DNA of 27,154 nt from a virus. The position numbers were made by a program, and so were the translations under genes. Position 1 is the first letter of the stretch, and the number at the start of each line of letters is the position of its first letter. Positions 20,872 to 27,154 of the stretch are shown piece after piece. The DNA is taken from positions 1-27,154 of IMG/VR virus record IMGVR_UViG_3300037207_000054, one strand, 5' to 3'. Below the pieces are notes generated by a model that was not told where the DNA came from, did not search any database, and worked only from the letters and a program-made list of their open reading frames with translations.

Positions 20872-21450
20872 ATGCCATACCCGCCGCACGTCAAAGCCAT
20901 CGCCTACGAAATCGATCCCGCATGCTGGAAAAGCTACTCCGGAAAGCCGGTCGAAATCAAGCGGGCTCTTGACGTGCGCCGGACGGCCGCTCTCCGACAA
21001 GCAGAGGCGACCGCTGTCCTCACGGACTGGCGGATCAATTACGCCGGAACGGTCACAGGCCGATGGTCCGCGCGTCAACCCCAACCAACGAGAACTCCCA
21101 TGTCTGAAACATACACGATGGCCGAACTGGCGCGGATGTTGCTCCCGTTCGACCCGCCCCCGAAACGCTACCGCACGCCCCCGATGAAGATCGCGATGAT
21201 GCTGCACTTCGCGACGACCATCTCGCCGTTCGCTCCCGAGGCTCAGCGCACATCGCCGGCCTACACGAAGTTCGTCAAGCAGTTGCTTGCTGACGAGATG
21301 ATCGAGCGGCCGACGCATGCCCAGCGCAACGCGCATCCGGGCTGGGCGTATCGCGCGACCGAGAAGGGCCTCGCCTACGTCGAGGGTCTCAAGGACGTGC
21401 AGTTGCCCGTCCCGCTGGAGACGACGACCACGTGGGGCATCCCGGCGTGA
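20872..21450 (+). CDS. Possible fusion: polymerase-like fragment plus winged helix
   Basis: 192 residues from ATG 20872 (GGAG 6 nt upstream). The first 76 residues include DWRINYAGTVTGRWSARQPQ, which resembles the TGRxS segment of family A DNA polymerases. A second in-frame ATG at 21100 opens a 116-residue winged-helix-like part (MSETYTMAELARMLLPFDPP..., ATEKGLAYVEGL). They may be one fused protein or two genes in the same frame. The polymerase likeness spans only about 20 residues. Confidence 0.5.
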   Translation: MPYPPHVKAIAYEIDPACWKSYSGKPVEIKRALDVRRTAALRQAEATAVLTDWRINYAGTVTGRWSARQPQPTRTPMSETYTMAELARMLLPFDPPPKRYRTPPMKIAMMLHFATTISPFAPEAQRTSPAYTKFVKQLLADEMIERPTHAQRNAHPGWAYRATEKGLAYVEGLKDVQLPVPLETTTTWGIPA

Positions 21451-21683
21451 GGTCGTGCATCATCTGCGAGGCGCCATTCGCGCCTCGCAGAAACTCCAAG
21501 ACATGCTCTCCGAAGTGTAGTGCTGTCCGCACTGCGCGCCGTCAGCGCGCCTACATCAAGGCGCATCCCGAACAAAAACACTTCACGGAAGAACGCTATC
21601 GCGCAAAGGTTCACCGCGAGACGCGAATGTTGAACCGCGCCGTCCGGCTGTTGTTCGATTTAACTTCTACCGGAGAACATTGA
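21447..21683 (+). CDS. Small zinc-finger protein
   Basis: 78 residues from GTG 21447 (GTGA). CIICEAPFAPRRNSKTCSPK supplies two CxxC pairs of a zinc finger, followed by a basic helical region (RTARRQRAYIKAH, ERYRAKVHRETRMLNRAVR). Suited to DNA or RNA contact, perhaps regulatory. No exact family given. Confidence 0.6.
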   Translation: MRSCIICEAPFAPRRNSKTCSPKCSAVRTARRQRAYIKAHPEQKHFTEERYRAKVHRETRMLNRAVRLLFDLTSTGEH

Positions 21684-21703
21684 AAATAAATCATTGACCC
21701 CGC

Positions 21704-21732
21704 TTGACGGCTCCCGGCTTTCGGGATATGAG
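21704..21732 (+). promoter_or_regulatory. Promoter of the Ala-rich protein gene
   Basis: TTGACG (21704-21709), 17 bp, TATGAG (21727-21732). A perfect palindrome ATCGTTAACGAT (21738-21749) lies at the predicted start and may be an operator. Confidence 0.55.
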
Positions 21733-21788
21733 CCATCATCGTTAACGATCTAGTCTCAATGAGACCATCCAACCCGGAGTTGTCCCCC

Positions 21789-22325
<537 letters not shown>

Positions 22326-22342
22326 GCCGCGCACCCAAGTCC

Positions 22343-22376
22343 CGGGCGGCGCAATGGTGCGCCGCCCGACTTTCTT
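22343..22376 (+). terminator. Terminator after the Ala-rich gene
   Basis: CGGGCGGCGCA (22343-22353), ATGG, TGCGCCGCCCG (22358-22368): 11 pairs, followed by ACTTTCTT. It leaves only 12 nt to the next start, so reduced read-through would lower the cupin gene's expression. Confidence 0.7.
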
Positions 22377-22387
22377 CGAGACCGATC

Positions 22388-22981
22388 ATGAAAAACGATC
22401 TGACTTTTCTCAAGCCGCTTGTCGCTACGATCATGCAGGACGATCGCCGGTCTTGGACCGTGCAAGGCTTTGGTTTTCTGCGAACCTACTTCGGGCCGCC
22501 TAACGCGCCCAAGATGTATCGGCTCAACCTCTGGGACCATCACTTCACGGTCCCCAATGTTTCGACCATCCATGATCATCCGTGGGACTTCACGTCGGTC
22601 ATCGTCGCGGGCGAGTTCGCCAATCAGCGATACAACATGACGCGGCACGCGGGCTCATCGTTCGAGCCGACGCACGCATTCACAACGATCAAGACCGGCG
22701 AGGGCGGCGGGCTGGAGAAGTCTGCATATGGTGCTTGCGTGCTGGAGCCGCGCTACGAAGAGCTGTACGAGCCCGGCGATGTCTACGGACAGCGCGCCGA
22801 CGAAATCCACGAGACGAAGTTCGTGGATGGCTCCGTCACGCTCAATCAGCGGACCGGCGACACTGAGCACGCCCGCGTCTTCTGGCCGTGGGGAACTCAC
22901 TGGGTTGACGCCATGCCGCGCCCGGCGACCGCCGAGGAAGTCTCCGCCGCCGTCTCCAACTCTATCCGGAGGTATTTTTGA
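22388..22981 (+). CDS. Cupin-like phage protein
   Basis: 197 residues. HDHPWDFTSVIVAGEFANQR (about 58-77) gives a cupin-like His-x-His and Glu, followed by YEPGDVYGQRADEIHETKFV with a second His, and TEHARVFWPWGTHWVDAMPR. The order suits a small jelly-roll (cupin) protein. The metal site is incomplete, so an enzymatic role is not claimed. Confidence 0.6.
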   Translation: MKNDLTFLKPLVATIMQDDRRSWTVQGFGFLRTYFGPPNAPKMYRLNLWDHHFTVPNVSTIHDHPWDFTSVIVAGEFANQRYNMTRHAGSSFEPTHAFTTIKTGEGGGLEKSAYGACVLEPRYEELYEPGDVYGQRADEIHETKFVDGSVTLNQRTGDTEHARVFWPWGTHWVDAMPRPATAEEVSAAVSNSIRRYF

Positions 22982-23316
22982 TGGCCCTCCAAGAAAGACA
23001 AGCGTCCATAATGGGTTCCAGCTTCTATCCGGGAGCAGGAAACCATATCCCGAGATTGTGGCCCGGCCAGCAATTGCGAGTTGAACGGGAGCCCACGAAC
23101 AAGTACGATCCCAACGCTATCTCGCTCCACATCTTCAATCAAAAACTCGGGCACCTTCCGCGCGGTCTTGCGGCGGAGTTGGCGCCATTGATGGATGCAG
23201 GCGTGACGGTCACCGTGCACAAGTCACGCGACCCGAGGTTTGGAACCTCCGGCGTTGTCGTCGTCCGATGGGAGCCACCCGATGAGCCGCAAGCTGTCGC
23301 AGGAGAGGATCAATGA
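22981..23316 (+). CDS. HIRAN-domain protein
   Basis: 111 residues, GGAGG 8 nt upstream of the ATG. GSSFYPGAGNHIPRLWPGQQ, then VEREPTNKYDPNAISL and KLGHLPRGLAAELAPLMDAG, has the key REPxNxYDPNAI and G.LPR features of HIRAN domains. In known members these bind DNA ends or damaged DNA. It forms a standalone domain, fitting a DNA-handling protein in this replication-rich operon. The stop overlaps the next gene's start region. Confidence 0.75.
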   Translation: MALQERQASIMGSSFYPGAGNHIPRLWPGQQLRVEREPTNKYDPNAISLHIFNQKLGHLPRGLAAELAPLMDAGVTVTVHKSRDPRFGTSGVVVVRWEPPDEPQAVAGEDQ

Positions 23317-23701
23317 GATCGTCAAGCGGCACAGGCCGCGAGGCTGGCGCGTTCGACAGAGCCAGCACCGATGGACTTGGGAAAGCGCAGAGGCCGATAG
23401 CAACAAACGCACCCTTTCCGTTCCTACGCTCAAGGACGACGACAGCCTATTTCTCTACCTTCACGAAGTCGGACACGTCAAGCAGGACCACTTCAAGCTC
23501 AAGCTTCCGAAACATCGCGAAGAGTTTGAGGCAGAGCGTTTCGCGCTTCATTGCTTCCGCAATGAGGGCCTCCCCGTAACGAAGAACATCATGAAGGGCG
23601 TGCGTATGCGCCTTTGCGGATGGATTGACTACGACATCAAACGCGGTATACCTATCCAACACCATATCGCGCGCTGGGCCAAACACAATGGATGCAGTTG
23701 A
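23282..23701 (+). CDS. ImmA/IrrE-like zincin
   Basis: 139 residues from ATG 23282. LYLHEVGHVKQDH at 58-70 has His61-Glu62-x2-His65, and EEFEAERFALHCF provides a downstream Glu ligand, as in ImmA/IrrE-type metallopeptidases. Such enzymes cut repressors in some phages. No repressor gene is next to it. The start overlaps the HIRAN gene by 35 nt. Confidence 0.65.
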   Translation: MSRKLSQERINEIVKRHRPRGWRVRQSQHRWTWESAEADSNKRTLSVPTLKDDDSLFLYLHEVGHVKQDHFKLKLPKHREEFEAERFALHCFRNEGLPVTKNIMKGVRMRLCGWIDYDIKRGIPIQHHIARWAKHNGCS

Positions 23702-24029
23702 AGCAGGAAAGATCATCAACGCTTGCCCCGAGGGCTGGCGTGTCCTCGCCGTTGCAGTCCCCACCCGAGCACTTCGCATCGTCGTGAACGACCTCAACCT
23801 CATTTTCCATGTCGAACAGTTGGACCGCAAGCCCGACCGAACTTACGGGTGGCGTGCTGTCTCGACGCATATCGGCGACGCCAGCTTCGAGAGCTATCCT
23901 CCGGCGATCAAGGACATGCTGGGCAAGCAGGCCCGGCTCAAGGAGAAGATCAAGCTGGCGCAGCACGAAGCGCGCATGGCCCAGATCGCAGCTCAGAACC
24001 CTCTCCCCGTGCCGATGGATCAGTCATGA
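23688..24029 (+). CDS. Hypothetical protein with C-terminal helix
   Basis: 113 residues from ATG 23688 (MDAVEAGKIINACPEGWRVL...). Beta-rich first half and a long charged helix (KQARLKEKIKLAQHEARMAQ) at the end. It overlaps the zincin gene by 14 nt. Not recognised. Confidence 0.55.
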   Translation: MDAVEAGKIINACPEGWRVLAVAVPTRALRIVVNDLNLIFHVEQLDRKPDRTYGWRAVSTHIGDASFESYPPAIKDMLGKQARLKEKIKLAQHEARMAQIAAQNPLPVPMDQS

Positions 24030-24295
24030 CCCTCACTGCCGCCCCCGCAACCGTCCGTCATATCAGCAAAGACCACGTCAGGATCACGCCTGCCCCCGGC
24101 TGGAGCGTCGTGCTATTCAACGTCTCGACGGCGGGCGCCGTCGCGGAAGCTGTCGTGACCTCGGATGACGGCTCCGAAACCATTCGCTTGGGGGTCGCTG
24201 CGCCGAAGGTTGGTCAGTACATGAATGTGAAGGTCGGCGTCGAAGGCAACGAGCGGGGCGTGGACATCGTTTACGGGGCCAAGGTTGATGATTAA
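24026..24295 (+). CDS. Hypothetical beta protein
   Basis: 89 residues from ATG 24026 (ATGA). Alternating strands such as WSVVLFNVSTAGAVAEAVVT and QYMNVKVGVEGNERGVDIVY suggest a small beta sandwich. Not recognised. Confidence 0.5.
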   Translation: MTLTAAPATVRHISKDHVRITPAPGWSVVLFNVSTAGAVAEAVVTSDDGSETIRLGVAAPKVGQYMNVKVGVEGNERGVDIVYGAKVDD

Positions 24296-24581
24296 ATTCG
24301 ATCCGAAGGTCGGCGATCTCGTCTACGTGTTGTGGGAAGACCACTGCACATACGACGGTAAAGGATGGCTCGACATCAAGGAGAAGATTGTCGGGGCGCT
24401 GACGCCTTCGATTTGCGAGACTGTCGGTTTCGTTGTCGAGGTCACGCCGAAGACGATCACGACGGTCGCGCACATCGCGCGCGACTACGAAGACAAGGAA
24501 GACGAAGACGGTAGCCATGTCGCGACCCGGCTGCGCAGTTGTATCCTCAAGGGTCGTATCATCAAGAGGTTTCGAAAATGA
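24288..24581 (+). CDS. Hypothetical SH3-like protein
   Basis: 97 residues from ATG 24288, with AAGG upstream. FDPKVGDLVYVLWEDHCTYD is a beta-barrel-like start; an acidic patch (YEDKEDEDG) lies near 70 and a basic tail ends RIIKRFRK. Not recognised further. Confidence 0.55.
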   Translation: MIKFDPKVGDLVYVLWEDHCTYDGKGWLDIKEKIVGALTPSICETVGFVVEVTPKTITTVAHIARDYEDKEDEDGSHVATRLRSCILKGRIIKRFRK

Positions 24582-24937
24582 GTAGGCTCAGCCAACACGC
24601 CAAGCGCGAACTCCGCGCCGCCGGCCTCTTCGACGCGGACGCCGAATACAACGGCGATGTCGCCGTGCAAGTCACGTCGTTGATGGAGGTCTTCACGGCC
24701 TATGGTCACTCCGGCGGAGGCGCCGAGCAGACGCTCGCGGTCTTCGAGACGCTCGCCCGTGGCATGCCGCTTACGCCACTGACTGGCGAGGATGACGAGT
24801 GGGAGCATCCCGAGGGCGTCGAGGACGATCAGATCAAGGTCAACAAGCGCTACTGTTGCGTCTTCAAGGACGACATGATGGCGTGGGACGTTCGCGTCGG
24901 CCGCAAGCCGATCACGTTCCCCTATACGGTTGCCTGA
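24578..24937 (+). CDS. Hypothetical phage protein
   Basis: 119 residues from ATG 24578 (ATGA). LSQHAKRELRAAGLFDADAE, then VTSLMEVFTAYGHSGGGAEQ and PLTPLTGEDDEW recall a widespread small phage protein of unknown function. The stop lies 3 nt before the tRNA-Cys gene, so the tRNA is probably cut from the same transcript. Confidence 0.6.
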   Translation: MSRLSQHAKRELRAAGLFDADAEYNGDVAVQVTSLMEVFTAYGHSGGGAEQTLAVFETLARGMPLTPLTGEDDEWEHPEGVEDDQIKVNKRYCCVFKDDMMAWDVRVGRKPITFPYTVA

Positions 24938-24940
24938 TTA

Positions 24941-25015
24941 GGGTCGGTGGCGAAACACGAACGCGCGGGTCTGCAAAACTCGTATGAGTGGGGGAAGCAC
25001 CCGCCTGATCCTCCA
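24941..25015 (+). tRNA. tRNA-Cys(GCA), atypical D- and T-loops
   Basis: 75 nt. Acceptor GGGTCGG with CTGATCC (seven pairs, two G-U), U73, encoded CCA. D-arm GCG-AAACACGAA-CGC; anticodon arm CGGGT-CTGCAAA-ACTCG with U33 and anticodon GCA; T-arm GTGGG-GGAAGCA-CCCGC. GCA plus U73 are cysteine identity elements. The D-loop lacks GG and the T-loop lacks TTC, so the usual elbow contacts are missing, and standard searches may score it low. Confidence 0.75.
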
Positions 25016-25025
25016 AACCAAATTT

Positions 25026-25183
25026 GCGCTGGTAGCTCAAACAGACAGAGCGACTTTACGAGGTAGTCAGTAGTCGTCGCCACACAACGCCATCAGGCGA
25101 GACCTGACGGAAGTGGCCGGGACGCCGAGACGAAATCGAAACGTAGAGTATGGATGGAGGGTCCGGTCCTCCCCAGCGCGCCA
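25026..25183 (+). tRNA. tRNA-like gene with an internal insertion of about 80 nt
   Basis: Acceptor GCGCTGG (25026-25032) pairs exactly with CCAGCGC (25173-25179), then G and CCA. D-arm TA-GCTC-AAACAGACA-GAGC. T-arm GGAGG-GTCCGGT-CCTCC. An anticodon stem ACTTT (25053-25057) with AGAGT (25145-25149) encloses 87 nt rather than 7. Alternatively GACTT-TACGAGG-TAGTC (25052-25068) forms a complete arm and the extra sequence is a huge variable region; then the anticodon would be CGA, without U33. Either way it is not a standard tRNA. Confidence 0.6.
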
Positions 25184-25203
25184 ACTTTTTAGAAGGAAAC
25201 GAA

Positions 25204-26514
25204 ATGGCCGGCCACGCAAAGCTATCCCCCTCCGCGTCGCACCGATGGATGAACTGTCCGGGCTCGATCGCCCTAATCGGCGACGAAAGCTCAACGACAG
25301 GCCAAGCCGCGATGCTCGGCACGGCCGCGCACAAGCTCGTCGAGATCATGATCATCGCCGGAGCCGAAGACGCCAGCGAGTACGCAGGCTCAACCTTCCT
25401 CGTGAAGGCGGACGGTGACGAAGAGACCGAGTATTATCCCCCGGGCAAGCCTGCGCTCGATCCCGAGCACGCGCGCCCGGGATGGTTCATGTTCGTCGCC
25501 GATGAGAAGATGGTCGAAGGCGTGCAGCAAACCATTGACGAGGTTGGCCGCATCAAGGCGGCCCGCTTCGCGCCGGAGGTCTACTCCGAGGTCTATCTCG
25601 ACGGCTCGTGGCTAGACCATCGCTTCGGCGGGTCGATCGACGTTCGCGTTGCCGAGCCCTACGGATGGCTCGACATCGTCGATCACAAGAACGGCTACAT
25701 CATCGTCGAGGCGAAGGATAACGATCAGCTCAAGCAGTACGCGGTTCTTGCCGCGCATGAGCATCCCGACTGCGAAGGCGTCACGGTCACGATCTCCCAA
25801 CCGCATGCCCCGCACAAGGAAGGGACCATCCGATCCGAGAGCTATTCGATCGATGAGCTGAAGCTCTACGAGATCAGGATGAAGGAAGCGGCCGACGCGA
25901 CGGACGCGCCGAATGCGCCGCTGCGTGCAGGCGATTGGTGCCTATGGTGCCCGGCCAAGCGCCGCTGTACCGAGTTCGACAGCATGTTGCTTGAAGAGGC
26001 GCAGGCCGACTTCACGGAAGACGAGCCGCCGGCTCAACTGCCGTTGCCGACAAGCACCAAGGAGCTGGCACACAAGGCCGAATGGCTTCCGGTGATCGAA
26101 GCATGGTGCAACAACATCAAGGGCGATATCCAGCGTGAGCTTGAGAATGGCAACGCCGTGGGCGACTGGAAGCTTGTACGTGGGAAGTCGAAGCGGCGTC
26201 TGATCGATCCCGAGGAAACGAAACGGCGCCTGACCGCGTCGGCTGAAGAGCTTGGCCCGGATATCGACTACATCGGGCTCGCGGTCGAAGACCTCTATGT
26301 TGAGCCCAAACTCAAGACGCCCGCGCAGTTGGAGAAGCTCGGCGTCGGCAAGGATCAGCGTAAGCGGGTCAAGAAAGCCATTGGCGAGCTGGCCTTCATG
26401 CCGAACGGGAAATTGACGATCGCGCCCGGCTACGACCCGCGCGAGGCGACAAGCGTGCTCGACGATGCAGTCAACGAGTTCGCCGATGACGATGACGATG
26501 GAGATGACTTTTGA
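25204..26514 (+). CDS. DUF2800 Cas4/AddB-like nuclease with Fe-S cysteines
   Basis: 436 residues from ATG 25204 (AAGGA upstream). PD-(D/E)XK features: GGSIDVRV with Asp146, IVDHKNG with Asp160 and Lys162, and DQLKQYA with Gln175 and Tyr179. The cysteines Cys18 and Cys246-x2-Cys249-x5-Cys255 match the iron-sulfur staple of Cas4/AddB-type nucleases. It would resect or trim DNA ends during recombination. The C-terminus is very acidic (FADDDDDGDDF). The gene starts 20 nt after the tRNA-like gene. Confidence 0.85.
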   Translation: MAGHAKLSPSASHRWMNCPGSIALIGDESSTTGQAAMLGTAAHKLVEIMIIAGAEDASEYAGSTFLVKADGDEETEYYPPGKPALDPEHARPGWFMFVADEKMVEGVQQTIDEVGRIKAARFAPEVYSEVYLDGSWLDHRFGGSIDVRVAEPYGWLDIVDHKNGYIIVEAKDNDQLKQYAVLAAHEHPDCEGVTVTISQPHAPHKEGTIRSESYSIDELKLYEIRMKEAADATDAPNAPLRAGDWCLWCPAKRRCTEFDSMLLEEAQADFTEDEPPAQLPLPTSTKELAHKAEWLPVIEAWCNNIKGDIQRELENGNAVGDWKLVRGKSKRRLIDPEETKRRLTASAEELGPDIDYIGLAVEDLYVEPKLKTPAQLEKLGVGKDQRKRVKKAIGELAFMPNGKLTIAPGYDPREATSVLDDAVNEFADDDDDGDDF

Positions 26515-26801
26515 CCGTGCAACAGGACTTCCGGATGCCCGCGACTGGCGAGGCGTGGAGGCACTATAAGAGCGGCCTCTACACGATCATCGGCATGGCC
26601 CGAGACGATGAAGGCCACGCCGTAGTCGTCTATACGGACTACACGTGGGGAAATGCGCAGCTCGCGCCGATCTACACTCAGCGCCTCATTCGGTTCGTAC
26701 AGGAGGTCGCGAACGGAGTGCCGCGCTTCAAGTACGAGCGGTCACCGAGCGGGCTCAGCCCGTGTCAATACATCAACAGCTCGGCGGGAGTTCTGCGATG
26801 A
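26511..26801 (+). CDS. DUF1653-like protein
   Basis: 96 residues from TTG 26511 (TTGA overlap); GTG 26517 is an alternative. WRHYKSGLYTIIGMARDDEG then VVVYTDYTWGNAQLAPIYTQ and RLIRFVQEV has the DUF1653 order (YxHYKGxxYxVxGxA...VVY...F). Function in the family is unknown. The stop forms ATGA with the next gene. Confidence 0.6.
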   Translation: MTVQQDFRMPATGEAWRHYKSGLYTIIGMARDDEGHAVVVYTDYTWGNAQLAPIYTQRLIRFVQEVANGVPRFKYERSPSGLSPCQYINSSAGVLR

Positions 26802-27097
26802 TCATCGTGACGGTCTACCTTGACAGCGCGATCCATTCCAGCCGGAGCAAAGAGCTTGCTCGGATGCATATCAGCAATATCGATGACGGGAGCGAGCCCG
26901 CCGGACTTCACAACTACGATGTCAAAACGTTGCGCGGCCGGAAGAAAGAAGACCTTGACAAGCGCATCGTAAACCGGCAAGGAAAAGTCAGTCAAGTCCC
27001 CAGCGATGAGCACCATGTTTGGTATCTCGTTGGCGAGGCACTGAAGGCCGTCGAGTATGACAAGCGGCCGAAGAAAAGTCATAGGAGCCCCAAATGA
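26798..27097 (+). CDS. Hypothetical phage protein
   Basis: 99 residues. MIIVTVYLDSAIHSSRSKEL, ARMHISNIDDG, NYDVKTLRGRK and VWYLVGEALKAVEY match a small protein family that is common in phages of Proteobacteria, from memory, with strand-helix order. No known activity. Coupled by ATGA at both ends. Confidence 0.6.
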   Translation: MIIVTVYLDSAIHSSRSKELARMHISNIDDGSEPAGLHNYDVKTLRGRKKEDLDKRIVNRQGKVSQVPSDEHHVWYLVGEALKAVEYDKRPKKSHRSPK

Positions 27098-27154
27098 AGC
27101 CGACAGTCACGCGTGGAGCCACGCATCTATTCGCGAAGCCCGAGAACTGGGATG
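27094..27154 (+). CDS. Hypothetical protein, start only (cut by window edge)
   Basis: The first 20 codons, MKPTVTRGATHLFAKPENWD, are in the window. The ATG overlaps the preceding stop (ATGA). No family can be assigned from so short a piece. Confidence 0.5.
   Translation, partial: MKPTVTRGATHLFAKPENWD

Noticed and set aside
25026-25183. Group I intron in the tRNA-like gene
   Set aside because: The insertion is about 80 nt, far below known group I introns, and no core motifs are seen.

Overview
The window reads as part of a tailed-phage genome (or phage-like element) from an alphaproteobacterial host. About 50 mostly tiny genes are packed head to tail, with stop/start overlaps of the ATGA or GTGA type at most junctions. 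Recognisable products are phage-like: an endonuclease VII homologue, a DexA-like exonuclease, an HNH endonuclease, an Ead/Ea22-like protein, a primase-polymerase/helicase, a Cas4-like DUF2800 nuclease and a Mom-like modification protein. The strongest host clue is a circularly permuted, two-piece tmRNA gene, a gene form typical of Alphaproteobacteria. No capsid, tail, terminase or integrase gene is visible, so this is accessory/early and replication DNA.

Layout. (1) 1-3165, minus strand: a left-going operon of small proteins headed by an endonuclease VII-like nuclease. (2) 3166-4235: a 1.07 kb gene-free divergent region with about ten copies of a TTAAGGTTAA element, a candidate origin or multi-site control region. 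(3) 4236-15630, plus strand: one long right-going operon of about 35 small genes, including membrane peptides, a lipoprotein, a papain-like and a zincin-like protein, a DexA-like exonuclease and an HNH endonuclease. It ends at a bidirectional terminator. (4) 15681-16420, minus strand: the permuted tmRNA with its own promoter, preceded by a second promoter and a structured, probably non-coding stretch. (5) 16468-20679, minus strand: a ParB-like protein under a promoter with three CGCCGGCG palindromes, a Mom-like protein whose start region coincides with a tRNA-Gly-like gene, and a 784-residue primase-helicase. (6) 20744-27154, plus strand: a leader with a three-codon ORF, zinc-finger and winged-helix proteins, an Ala-rich protein, cupin, HIRAN and zincin proteins, then tRNA-Cys and a second tRNA-like gene carrying an insertion of about 80 nt, then DUF2800 nuclease and DUF1653-like genes.

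How the parts fit. Promoters share a TTGACA / 17 bp / TAGACG-like pattern and drive the left operon, the tmRNA, the tRNA-Gly/Mom-like unit and the primase-helicase. The tmRNA and three tRNA-like genes suggest that the element carries its own ribosome-rescue and translation RNAs. Two unrelated proteins end in the SSB-type tip DDIPF/EDIPF, a possible way to join SSB-bound DNA. All functions are inferred from sequence by eye; no database search was run.
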